Shown piece after piece: positions 8,464 through 16,916 of a DNA stretch of 64,000 nucleotides. Within the stretch, counting starts at the first letter, position 1; the number at the start of each line of letters is the position of its first letter. This stretch comes from Sphingobium sp. CAP-1 (GTDB lineage: Bacteria > Pseudomonadota > Alphaproteobacteria > Sphingomonadales > Sphingomonadaceae): NCBI RefSeq assembly GCF_009720145.1, contig NZ_CP046252.1:806001-870000 (forward strand), in the 5' to 3' direction. Made by a program: the position numbers and the translations under genes. The notes beneath the pieces are model-generated. The model did no database searches. It had not been told where the DNA came from and saw only the letters and a list, made by a program, of their open reading frames with translations.

Positions 8464-9225
8464 ATGAGTGATTCGGCTATGACTGGTGTTGCTTTTCCCT
8501 GGAGTGACCGCTCATCGGGGCGGAACGGATCGAAGCTTTCCGCATCCATGCCGATGCTGGAACAAGGGCGGCTGCATGAAATTCATAGCCGGGGAGAAGA
8601 TCGTGCGGCGGCGCTGGCTTTTGCGCTGGGAATGGGAGGATTTGCTCAGGACGGTACGGTTTTCGCGTTGCGGGCGTCGAAACGTTCAGGCCTGCCGATG
8701 TTTTTTTCAGGCGATGGTCTGGCCTTGCTGGGGTTTCAGCCACGTCGGTTGTTGATGGTCGAGGCGGACAGTGAGATCGACATGCTGCGCGCCGGGCTGG
8801 AAGCGGCCCGCTGTTCTGGCGTGGCGGCCGTGCTGATGGAAAGCGAGGGGCGCTTCGCCGACTATGACCTTACCGCCAGCCGACGGCTGGTGCTGGCGGC
8901 GGAGGCATCGCGGGCTTGCGTGATGCTGATCCGCAGCGACGCCGAACTGCGATCGAGTGCGGCCCGGACCCGCTGGTCGATCACAAGCGCGCCCTCTGTG
9001 CCGCTGGAGGCGGATGCGCCCGGCGGAGCGGCGATCGACGCGGAATTGCTGCGCTGTCGGGGCGGAGCGGCGGGCGGGCGCTGGCGATTGATCTGGGACA
9101 TGGAGCATGGAGTTTTTCGCGATGCCGCCCAGCTATCGGCCCAACAGCCGACAATGCCTGGCGCTGTGGTTCCCTTTTCTCGCCTGCGAACGGGCGAAGA
9201 GGGGGCGATCCGGCGACGGGCCTGA
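8464..9225 (+). CDS. imuA: ImuA, RecA-like mutagenesis accessory protein
   Basis: A 253-residue protein starting MSDSAMTG and containing LEQGRLHEIHSRGED, a typical ImuA N-terminal region, then a RecA-like beta/alpha core (LLMVEADSEIDMLRAGLEAARCSGVAAVLME and the following segments). ImuA, ImuB and DnaE2 together carry out error-prone translesion synthesis after DNA damage in bacteria lacking UmuDC. The ATG at 8464 lies just downstream of the SOS box. The 3' end overlaps imuB by about 100 nt, so the genes are translationally linked. No intact Walker A motif is evident, as is usual for ImuA. Confidence 0.85.
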   Translation: MSDSAMTGVAFPWSDRSSGRNGSKLSASMPMLEQGRLHEIHSRGEDRAAALAFALGMGGFAQDGTVFALRASKRSGLPMFFSGDGLALLGFQPRRLLMVEADSEIDMLRAGLEAARCSGVAAVLMESEGRFADYDLTASRRLVLAAEASRACVMLIRSDAELRSSAARTRWSITSAPSVPLEADAPGGAAIDAELLRCRGGAAGGRWRLIWDMEHGVFRDAAQLSAQQPTMPGAVVPFSRLRTGEEGAIRRRA

Positions 9226-10669
9226 TGCGCCTTTCGCTCTGGTGGCGCGGGTCGGCAATGCGGTGCGACTGGCGGCGGTCGATCGGCTCGCTCTGGCGCA
9301 GGGGCTGGCGGCTGGCATGACGCTGGCCGATGCGCGGGCGCGCTGCCCGGCGCTGATGACGCTGCCCGACGATCCCGCCGCCGACGCCCGCGAACTGGAC
9401 CGGCTGCTGGCGGCGATGCGCCGCTTCACCCCGATGGTTGCGCTCGATCCGCCCGATGGACTGATCCTGGATATTAGTGGCTGCGACCATCTGTTCGGGG
9501 GTGGCGACGCGCTGGCCGATGCGGCGCGGCGGCAGGCGGGCTATGCCAGCCGCCATGGCTTTGGTCCCAACGCCATGGCGGCGCGGGCGCTGGCGCGGCA
9601 TGGCGGTAAGAACATGGGCGATAAGGATGGCGATGTTGCGGCGCTGCCGGTCGCCGCGCTCGATCTGGACGATGGCGCGCTGGCGGCGCTGCGGCGGGCG
9701 GGACTGCGCACGATCGGCGATCTGGCGCGCCGGCCGATGGGCATGATCGCCGCGCGCTTCGGCGAGCAGGCCGTCACCCGGTTACGACAGATATTGGGGG
9801 AAGCCGCCAGCCCGATCGCGCCGCGCCGTCCGATCGCGCCGATCCGTGCCGACGCCCGCTTTCCCGAACCGATCGCCCGCACCGACGATGTGATGGAGGT
9901 GATCGAACATCTGCTGGCGCAGGCGGCGCGTCAGATGGAGGCGCGCCGGCTGGGCGGCCGGCGCTTCGCCATTCGCCTGATCCGCAGCGACGGCGCGCGG
10001 CAGGGGTTGAGCATCGAAACCGGCCAGCCGGTGCGCGATCCCGCCGCCGTGATGCGCCTGCTGCGCGAGCGGATCGACAGCATGGCCGATCCGCTCGATC
10101 CCGGCTTCGGCTTCGATTCGGTGCATCTGGCGGTGCCCTGGACCGAAGCGCTGGTCGAACGGCAATGCACGCTGGAGGGAGAAGCGCAGGAGCGGGGCGA
10201 AGCGGATGTCATCGCCTTGATCGACCGGCTGGGCATAAGGCTCGGTCCCGATCGGGTGCGCCGGCTGGAACCGTGCGACCGGCATCTGCCCGAAGCGGCG
10301 CAACGTCTGGTGCCGGCGGGGCAGGCTTCCACCGCCGACTGGCCCATGGACCCCGATCGGCCGCCCCGGCCGCTGCTGCTGTTTGACCCGCCCCAGAGCG
10401 TCCAGGTGATCGCCGGCGTGCCGGACGGTCCGCCGCTGCGCTTCCGCTGGCGCGGCCGACTGCATGAGGTGCGGCTGGCCGAAGGGCCGGAACGGATCGC
10501 CGCCGAATGGTGGCGGCGGCGCGACGGGCATCAGCCCGGCGGCGCGGGACGGACGCGCGACTATTACCGGATCGAGGACAAGGACGGGCGGCGCTACTGG
10601 ATGTTTCGCCATGGCCTGTTCGGCGAGGAGGCGGACATCGCCTGGTATCTGCACGGCCTGTTCGCATGA
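9122..10669 (+). CDS. imuB: ImuB, catalytically inactive Y-family DNA polymerase homologue
   Basis: About 515 residues with a Y-family polymerase fold: RQCLALWFPFLACER at the N-terminus, DGLILDISGCDHLFGG in the palm, and helix-hairpin-helix and little-finger regions further on. ImuB usually lacks the catalytic acidic residues and serves as the hub linking the beta clamp, ImuA and DnaE2. The ATG at 9122 (GGAG 9 nt upstream) is preferred over 9107. The final ATGA overlaps the dnaE2 start codon, showing translational coupling within the SOS cassette. Confidence 0.88.
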   Translation: MPPSYRPNSRQCLALWFPFLACERAKRGRSGDGPDAPFALVARVGNAVRLAAVDRLALAQGLAAGMTLADARARCPALMTLPDDPAADARELDRLLAAMRRFTPMVALDPPDGLILDISGCDHLFGGGDALADAARRQAGYASRHGFGPNAMAARALARHGGKNMGDKDGDVAALPVAALDLDDGALAALRRAGLRTIGDLARRPMGMIAARFGEQAVTRLRQILGEAASPIAPRRPIAPIRADARFPEPIARTDDVMEVIEHLLAQAARQMEARRLGGRRFAIRLIRSDGARQGLSIETGQPVRDPAAVMRLLRERIDSMADPLDPGFGFDSVHLAVPWTEALVERQCTLEGEAQERGEADVIALIDRLGIRLGPDRVRRLEPCDRHLPEAAQRLVPAGQASTADWPMDPDRPPRPLLLFDPPQSVQVIAGVPDGPPLRFRWRGRLHEVRLAEGPERIAAEWWRRRDGHQPGGAGRTRDYYRIEDKDGRRYWMFRHGLFGEEADIAWYLHGLFA

Positions 10670-13600
10670 GCGCGCCTTTCGCGGAACTGGTCGCCGCCAC
10701 CAATTTCAGCTTCCTGCGCGGCGCGTCCCATCCCCGCGACATGGTGGTGCAGGCGGCGCATCTGGGCATGACCGGCATCGGCATAGCCGACCGCAACAGC
10801 GTGGCCGGGGTGGTGCGCGCGTATCAGGCGCTGAAGGATCTGGGATCATTGGCCGGGGGGATGCGCCTGATCGTCGGCGCGCGGCTGGTGTTTGCCGACG
10901 ATACGCCCGACATCGTTGCTTACCCCATGACCCGTTTCGGCTGGGGCCGGCTGACCCGGTTGCTGACGCTGGGCAATCGCCGCGCGATCAAGGGTGAGTG
11001 CGAACTACACCTGTCCGACCTGATCGATCATGGGCAGGACATGGCCCTGATCGCGATGGATGGCGACGCGGCGCTCCTCACCCGATTGCACGACCTGACG
11101 CCGCATCTCTGGCTTGCCGCGACCATGGGGCGGGCCGGGCGCGACGCGCGAATGCTGGCGCGGCGGATAGCGCTGGCGGCGCAATGCGGCGTGCCGTTGA
11201 TCGCCACCAATGACGCGCTTTACGCAGAAGCGGACGACCGGCCGATGCAGGATATATTGACCTGCATCCGCGAAGGGCTGAGCATCCAGACCGCCGGGCG
11301 CCGCATCGCCACCAATGCCGAGCGCTATCTGAAGGCGCCCGCCGAAATGGCCCGCCTGTTCGCCGCCTGTCCGCAGGCGATCGCGGCGACGCAGGACTTG
11401 CTGGGCTGCATCGCCTTCACGCTCGACCAACTGGTCTATGAATATCCGCATGAGCCGGTGCCGGACGGCTGGCAGCCGCAAGACTGGCTGGAGCATCTGG
11501 TGCAGGACAAGGCGCAGGCGCGTTTCCCCGACGGCCTGCCGCCCCGCTATCGCACAGTGCTGAACGAGGAGTTTCGCCTGATCCGGGCCAAAAAATACGC
11601 TTATTACTTCCTGACCGTCCACGACATCGTCGCCTATGCCCGCAGCCTCGACCCGCCGATCCTCTGCCAGGGGCGCGGGTCGGCCGCCAATTCGCTGGTT
11701 TGCTATCTGCTGGGGGTGACGCCGATCGATCCGGTGCGGGAAAAACTGCTTTTCTCCCGCTTCCTGTCGGAAAATCGCAACGAACCGCCCGACATCGATG
11801 TCGATTTCGAACATGAGCGGCGCGAGGAGGTGATGCAATATATCTACCGCCGTTACGGGCGCGAGCGGGCGGGCATCGCCGCGACCGTCATCCGCTATCG
11901 CCAGCGCAGCGCGATCCGCGAAGTCGGCAAGGCGCTGGGCCTGACCGAGGATGTGACCGCCCGCCTGTCCGGCACCGTCTGGGGCAGTTGGGGCGGGGAG
12001 GAGGTGCCTGAAACCCGCGTCAGCGAAGCGGGCTTCGACCCCGCCAATCCCGAACTGGCGCGGCTGCGCGACATGGCCAGCCGGCTGCTCGAATATCCCC
12101 GCCATCTGTCGCAGCATGTCGGCGGCTTCGTGCTGAGCCAGGGTCGCCTCGACGAACTGGTGCCGATCCACAATGCGGCCATGCCCGACCGCACTTTCAT
12201 CGAATGGGACAAGGATGATCTCGACACGCTGCAACTGATGAAGGTCGATGTGCTGGCGCTGGGGATGCTGACCGCGATCCGCAAGAGTTTTGACCTGATG
12301 CGCGCCCATGGCCTGCCCGATCTCAGGCTGGAGACGGTGCCGCTGGAGGACAAGGCGACCTACGCCATGCTGCAACAGGGCGACAGCATCGGCACTTTTC
12401 AGGTCGAAAGCCGGGCGCAGATCGCCATGCTGCCCCGGATGAAGCCGGCCTGCCTCTACGACCTCGTCATTCAGGTGGCGATCGTGCGGCCGGGGCCGAT
12501 TCAGGGCGGGATGGTCCATCCCTATCTGCGGCGGCGGTCGGGGGAGGAGAAACCCGATTATCCCGGACCGCCCGACAATCCGTTCGAACTGAAGGATGTG
12601 CTGGAAAAGACCAAGGGCGTGCCGCTGTTTCAGGAACAGGCGATGCGGCTGGCGATCGTCGCCGCCCAATTCACCCCGGCGGAAGCGGACGGTCTGCGCC
12701 GGTCGATGGCGACCTTCCGCAATCGCGGCGACATCGGCAACTGGCAGGACAAGTTCATCACCGGCATGACGGCGCGCGGCTATCCTTCCGATTTTGCCGA
12801 ACGCTGTTTCGAACAGATTAAGGGCTTTGGCGAATATGGCTTCCCCGAAAGCCATGCGCAGGCATTCGGCTGGCTCGCTTATGTTTCCTCCTGGCTGAAA
12901 TGCCATTATCCCGCCGTGTTCACCTGCGCCCTGCTCAACAGCCAGCCCATGGGCTTTTATGCGCCGGCGCAACTGGTGCGCGACGCGCAGGACCATGGCG
13001 TCATGGTGCGGCCGATCGACATGCAGGCCAGCGACTGGGACAACAGCCTTGAAGGCGAACGGATATTGCGCCTTGGCCTCAAGCAGATTGACGGTTTTCG
13101 CGAGGAATGGGCGCAGGCGCTGATCGCGGCGCGAGCGGTTGCGCCGATCCGCGACATGGAGGATCTGGCGCGCCGGGCGGGGATGCCGGCGCGGGCGCTG
13201 CACCTGCTGGCGGACGCCGACGCGCTGCGCTCGATCGGGCAGACCCGGCGCGCGGCGGGGTGGGAGGCGCGGCGCGTGCCGCCGGCGCAATTGCCGCTGT
13301 TCGCTGCGCAGGATCTACCCGAACTGGGCAGGGAGGCGGACGCCGCGCTGCCGGCCATGCCGCTGTCCGAAGAAGTGGCGATCGATTACCACACCCATCG
13401 CCTGTCGCTCAAAGGCCATCCGATGCAATTTCTGCGCAGCCATTTCGCGGCGCGCGGCGCGATCGACTGCGCTGGCGTCAATGCGGCGCGGGATGGCGCG
13501 AAGGTCAGGGTGGCGGGCGTGGTGCTGACCCGCCAGCGGCCGGGCAAGGGCAATGCGATATTCATCACGATCGAGGATGAAAGCGGTATCGTCAACGCGC

Positions 13601-13848
13601 TGCTATGGGCGCGCGATATGGAGAAGCAACGCCGCGCGGTCATGTCCGCCCGATTGATGCTGATCGCCGGGGAGGTGCAGCGCAGCAAGGAGAATGTCGT
13701 CCACCTGATCGTCGATCGGGTGAGCGACGCCAGCGAAGCGCTGGCCTGGCTGAACGAAGGGCAGCATGGGCAAGCGCCCGAACGGCCGTCCGTGCGCAGG
13801 CACCCGCGCGACGTGCGGATATTGCCGAAGTCGCGCGATTTTCATTGA
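10666..13848 (+). CDS. dnaE2: DnaE2, error-prone DNA polymerase III alpha subunit
   Basis: A 1060-residue C-family polymerase. Order: PHP domain (FAELVAATNFSFLRGASHPRD at the start), palm with the catalytic acidic cluster PPDIDVDFEHERREEV near residue 380, fingers and helix-hairpin-helix, then an OB domain (VRVAGVVLTRQRPGKGNAIF). Length and the missing tau-binding tail fit DnaE2 rather than the replicative DnaE1. The start codon overlaps the imuB stop (ATGA). It performs mutagenic lesion bypass under LexA control. Long antisense frames here are composition artefacts. Confidence 0.93.
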   Translation: MSAPFAELVAATNFSFLRGASHPRDMVVQAAHLGMTGIGIADRNSVAGVVRAYQALKDLGSLAGGMRLIVGARLVFADDTPDIVAYPMTRFGWGRLTRLLTLGNRRAIKGECELHLSDLIDHGQDMALIAMDGDAALLTRLHDLTPHLWLAATMGRAGRDARMLARRIALAAQCGVPLIATNDALYAEADDRPMQDILTCIREGLSIQTAGRRIATNAERYLKAPAEMARLFAACPQAIAATQDLLGCIAFTLDQLVYEYPHEPVPDGWQPQDWLEHLVQDKAQARFPDGLPPRYRTVLNEEFRLIRAKKYAYYFLTVHDIVAYARSLDPPILCQGRGSAANSLVCYLLGVTPIDPVREKLLFSRFLSENRNEPPDIDVDFEHERREEVMQYIYRRYGRERAGIAATVIRYRQRSAIREVGKALGLTEDVTARLSGTVWGSWGGEEVPETRVSEAGFDPANPELARLRDMASRLLEYPRHLSQHVGGFVLSQGRLDELVPIHNAAMPDRTFIEWDKDDLDTLQLMKVDVLALGMLTAIRKSFDLMRAHGLPDLRLETVPLEDKATYAMLQQGDSIGTFQVESRAQIAMLPRMKPACLYDLVIQVAIVRPGPIQGGMVHPYLRRRSGEEKPDYPGPPDNPFELKDVLEKTKGVPLFQEQAMRLAIVAAQFTPAEADGLRRSMATFRNRGDIGNWQDKFITGMTARGYPSDFAERCFEQIKGFGEYGFPESHAQAFGWLAYVSSWLKCHYPAVFTCALLNSQPMGFYAPAQLVRDAQDHGVMVRPIDMQASDWDNSLEGERILRLGLKQIDGFREEWAQALIAARAVAPIRDMEDLARRAGMPARALHLLADADALRSIGQTRRAAGWEARRVPPAQLPLFAAQDLPELGREADAALPAMPLSEEVAIDYHTHRLSLKGHPMQFLRSHFAARGAIDCAGVNAARDGAKVRVAGVVLTRQRPGKGNAIFITIEDESGIVNALLWARDMEKQRRAVMSARLMLIAGEVQRSKENVVHLIVDRVSDASEALAWLNEGQHGQAPERPSVRRHPRDVRILPKSRDFH

Positions 13849-13855
13849 GGATAAA

Positions 13856-13876
13856 TCCTCCCCTGTAAGAGGAGGA
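13856..13876. terminator. Hairpin between convergent dnaE2 and the spermidine-synthase-like gene
   Basis: TCCTCC (13856-13861) and GGAGGA (13871-13876) can pair across a 9-nt loop, just after the dnaE2 stop and before the stop of the convergent gene. There is no T-run, so it may be a weak or factor-dependent terminator or a degraded dispersed repeat. Confidence 0.4.
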
Positions 13877-13890
13877 ATTGCTCCGATCGC

Positions 13891-14562
13891 TCAGCGTTTC
13901 TGCGCGAACCAGATCACATGGCGCGGCCCCTTGCCATTGTCGCGCGCCTTGACCGCCACCTCGTCCACCAGAAAGCCGGCATTGCGCAGGCGGCGGGTGA
14001 ATGGGTCATCCGATCCCGCCGACCAGACCGCCAATATGCCGCCGGGCTTGAGCGCGGCCCTGGCCGCTTGCAGCCCCGCCATCGAATAGAGCCGGTCGTT
14101 CGCCGCCGCCGTCAGCCCGTCCGGCCCATTGTCCACATCCAGCAGGATCGCGTCATAGTTGCCATGCCCGGCCGCGATCACCGGCACGACATCCTCGATC
14201 CGCAAATGCACGCGCGGGTCGTCCAGGCATCCGGCCATCAGGTCGACCATCGGCCCGCGCGCCCATTCGATGATCTTGGGCACCAGTTCGGCGACCGTCA
14301 CCTGCGCCGACCCGTCCAGCACGCCCAGCGCCGCGCGCAGGGTGAAGCCCATGCCATAGCCGCCGATCAGCAGGTGCGGCGCCTTGCGCCCCTTGAGCCG
14401 CTCGATCGTCATCAGCGCAAGCTGCTTTTCCGACCCGCTCATCCGGCTGCTCATCAATTCGTTGCGGTCCAGCACGATCATATGATCGGCGCCGCGCCGA
14501 TAGAGTTTCAACTCCTGCCCACCCGGCACCTGCGCCGAATCCAGATATTCGCGGGGGATCAT
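13891..14562 (-). CDS. Spermidine synthase-like (class I SAM methyltransferase fold) protein
   Basis: A 223-residue Rossmann-fold protein resembling the spermine/spermidine synthase family without its N-terminal domain. The nucleotide-binding glycine motif is HLLIGGYGMGFTLRAAL near residues 60-75, followed by VAELVPKIIEWARG and the acidic YDAILLDVDNGPDG segment where the family positions catalytic Asp residues. The ATG at 14562 has GGAAGG upstream and is chosen over a longer form. It is a monocistronic gene facing dnaE2. Polyamine synthesis is possible, but such short homologues are often of unknown substrate. Confidence 0.7.
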   Translation of the reverse strand: MIPREYLDSAQVPGGQELKLYRRGADHMIVLDRNELMSSRMSGSEKQLALMTIERLKGRKAPHLLIGGYGMGFTLRAALGVLDGSAQVTVAELVPKIIEWARGPMVDLMAGCLDDPRVHLRIEDVVPVIAAGHGNYDAILLDVDNGPDGLTAAANDRLYSMAGLQAARAALKPGGILAVWSAGSDDPFTRRLRNAGFLVDEVAVKARDNGKGPRHVIWFAQKR

Positions 14563-14694
14563 GATCGCATCCTTCCAATTGATCGCACAGCCTGTCGCGC
14601 CCGGAGCGCATGGCAGCTTGGCTTCCGTCACGCAAATGCTACAGGCAGCCGCAGTTCAGGCTTCGTCCTATCACAGCAGGCAGTTTCCTCCTTC

Positions 14695-15147
14695 ATGCGC
14701 TATTTCCTCGACACCGAATTCAACGGCTTTGGCGGCACGCTCATCAGTGTCGCGTTGGTCCCGGAACATGAAGGGGACGAGGAATTCTATGTCTCCCTGC
14801 CGCTGCCGGACGATATCGAGCCGTGGGTGGAAAAACATGTCATCCCCTATCTGCGCCATGTGCCGCCGGGCATCGATCTCGAACTGAACCGCGTCGACGC
14901 GGCCGATCATGTCGCCGCCTATCTGGAGGGGGACAGCGATCCGGTCATCATCGCCGACTGGCCGGAGGATCTGGCGCATTTCTGCGCCTTGCTGGTGACG
15001 GGACCGGGCAAGATGGCGGGGGTGGATTTCGGCCTGCGGTTGGAACTGATCAACGCCGCCGGTTTCAGCGCCGCCGCCAACAGCCGGGTGCCGCACAACG
15101 CCCTGCACGATGCGCGGGCGCTGCGCGACTTCTACATGGCGGATTGA
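14695..15147 (+). CDS. DEDD-family 3'-5' exoribonuclease (RNase AS-like)
   Basis: A 150-residue compact nuclease. The first metal-binding motif DTEFNG is at residues 5-10, an inner acidic segment VIIADWPEDLAHF lies near 85, and the final HNALHDARALRDFY matches the DEDDh exonuclease III motif. Size and opening sequence resemble the mycobacterial RNase AS (Rv2179c) family, which trims 3' adenylates. The gene ends within the 3' end of the convergent membrane-protein gene (16-nt overlap). Role in RNA turnover is inferred from the family. Confidence 0.75.
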   Translation: MRYFLDTEFNGFGGTLISVALVPEHEGDEEFYVSLPLPDDIEPWVEKHVIPYLRHVPPGIDLELNRVDAADHVAAYLEGDSDPVIIADWPEDLAHFCALLVTGPGKMAGVDFGLRLELINAAGFSAAANSRVPHNALHDARALRDFYMAD

Positions 15148-16916
15148 TCCGCCCCGGCGCGGCGGCCAAGGCGCCCGCGTTCCAGCCCCCACAGCAGCGC
15201 GCTGACCGCGAACCAGACCAGCCACCAGGGCCATGCCACGCCGGGCCGATCTGGCGGCGCGACCGAAGCCATCCGGGCGTCGCCTGCCGGAAGGAGAGAC
15301 AGAGCCTGCCGATTGCGCGCGGCGCGCATGACGGGCAACGCACCGGCGGGCTGCACATGGAAGGCGCCCGCACCCTCCCTGCCGCGCAGCATGTGCCAGC
15401 CGGGCCGGGTCGGCCAATAGCCACCACAGCCACCGACCGGCAGGACGCGTATCTGTCCGTCGACCCGGCCTTCGCCAGATAGGCCGCACAGCGTCATCCG
15501 TTCACCGACCCAGCCGGTATCGGTCATGACATGGTCGCCGGGTGCGGCGCGCGCGACGGTCGCCAGCATCGCCGTCCACCAGTCGTCATGCCGGTCGCGC
15601 CGTCCCGTCAGCGTCAGCGCATAGCTGTCGATCCCGGTGAACAGCGCGACCCGGCCACTGCCCAGCGCACGCCATGCGGCGATCGTCGCACCGCCGGCAT
15701 CGCGCAGCAGCGGCACGGCGTCCGCGCCGCCGGGCGTCAGCGTCAGCCGGCTGACATCGGGCAGATAATCTTCGGGGGTTGCGATATCGACCGGAATTTC
15801 CGCGTTGCCGATACCATGCCGGGTGCGGCCGATCGCTTCAGCATCGGCCTTGGGCAGGGCAAGCGGGGTGATGTCGCCGGGGCCGGTCAGGACAAAGCCC
15901 AGCGCCTGCCATTGCCCGCGCGTCGCGCCGTCGATCGGCCCGCCCGCGCGCAGCACCAGCCCCATCCCGCCGCGCACCGCCGCCAGCAGCGCGGCCCGCG
16001 CGCCGGCAAGGCTGCGATCATCGACGATCGCCACGTCGAAGCGGCGCAGGCTGGCGGCGTCCAGCGCGATCGGCGCATCGCCCAGTTCCACGCCGCCGCC
16101 CGCGCTCATCCGGGTGGTGACATCATAGCCGGCATCGCTCGCCCAGCGGCGCAGAGTCTTGACCTCCGCCCCCGGCGCGCCGGCCAGGATCAGCAGTTTC
16201 GGGCGGGCGCTGTCCGCCACCCATAGCGGCACATCGGCTTGTTCGATGACCCGCCCATCCTGTCGCACCCGCAGCGTGAAGGTGGTGGCCCCGGCGGCGC
16301 GTGCGGTGCCGGCCAGCAGGACATGCCCGTCCCGGTCGGGTGCGCCCATATCGGTCACGCGTCCGGCGGGGTCGATCAACTCGACAGCCGCGCGGGGCAG
16401 GCCGGTCAGCGTGGCGCCTGCGGTAAACCGCGCGCCCGGCGCGACCGGCCCCGGCGGCGCGAGATCCAGAATGCCGGGCCGCAGCGGTGGCGGATCGAAA
16501 TGCAGGGTCAAACCGCGCGCCGCCTCCAGATCGCGGGCGGTGAGGCCATTGCCCAGCACGGTCAGGCTGGTGACGCCCGGATGGCGGCGCAATGCGGTGG
16601 CGAGATCGGGGACGGCTTCGCCGCCGCCGATCGCGGGCGCTTCGGGCAACAGGATCAGCGCCGCGCCGCCGCTTGCCACGGTCAGGCGCGATGCGCCAGC
16701 GGTGGCGACGCGCAGGCTGGATGCCTCGCCCGATGCGGCCGGCGGGAACAGCGCCAGATAGAGCAGCGCGGCCGCGATCACCTGGAGCGCCAGCAGCAGG
16801 GCAAGGCGCATCGGTGAGGCATATGGCCCGGCCGCCCGGTGCCAGAGCAGCAGGCGCACGCCGCCCAGCAGCGTCGCGACCGTCAATAGCAGCGCGACGA
16901 TCATCGGCGGGGTCAT
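15132..16916 (-). CDS. Membrane protein, last gene of the MoxR/DUF58/BatA-like operon
   Basis: A 594-residue protein starting MTPPMIVALLLTVATLL at 16916. It has two N-terminal membrane segments (residues about 5-22 and 35-55), a long extracytoplasmic region with Ig-like and glutamine-amidotransferase-like stretches (RPKLLILAGAPGAEVKTLRRWA, VAIVDDRSLAGARAAL), and a C-terminal membrane segment (WPWWLVWFAVSALLWGLE). The start overlaps the DUF4175 stop (ATGA). Equivalent proteins close MoxR/DUF58/BatA operons in related bacteria. These are linked to envelope or oxidative stress, but the molecular role is not established. Confidence 0.65.
   Translation of the reverse strand: MTPPMIVALLLTVATLLGGVRLLLWHRAAGPYASPMRLALLLALQVIAAALLYLALFPPAASGEASSLRVATAGASRLTVASGGAALILLPEAPAIGGGEAVPDLATALRRHPGVTSLTVLGNGLTARDLEAARGLTLHFDPPPLRPGILDLAPPGPVAPGARFTAGATLTGLPRAAVELIDPAGRVTDMGAPDRDGHVLLAGTARAAGATTFTLRVRQDGRVIEQADVPLWVADSARPKLLILAGAPGAEVKTLRRWASDAGYDVTTRMSAGGGVELGDAPIALDAASLRRFDVAIVDDRSLAGARAALLAAVRGGMGLVLRAGGPIDGATRGQWQALGFVLTGPGDITPLALPKADAEAIGRTRHGIGNAEIPVDIATPEDYLPDVSRLTLTPGGADAVPLLRDAGGATIAAWRALGSGRVALFTGIDSYALTLTGRRDRHDDWWTAMLATVARAAPGDHVMTDTGWVGERMTLCGLSGEGRVDGQIRVLPVGGCGGYWPTRPGWHMLRGREGAGAFHVQPAGALPVMRAARNRQALSLLPAGDARMASVAPPDRPGVAWPWWLVWFAVSALLWGLERGRLGRRAGADQSAM

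Noticed and set aside
11005..13290. A 761-codon minus-strand open frame opposite dnaE2
   Set aside because: Composition artefact of high-GC coding DNA; dnaE2 on the other strand has full family motifs.
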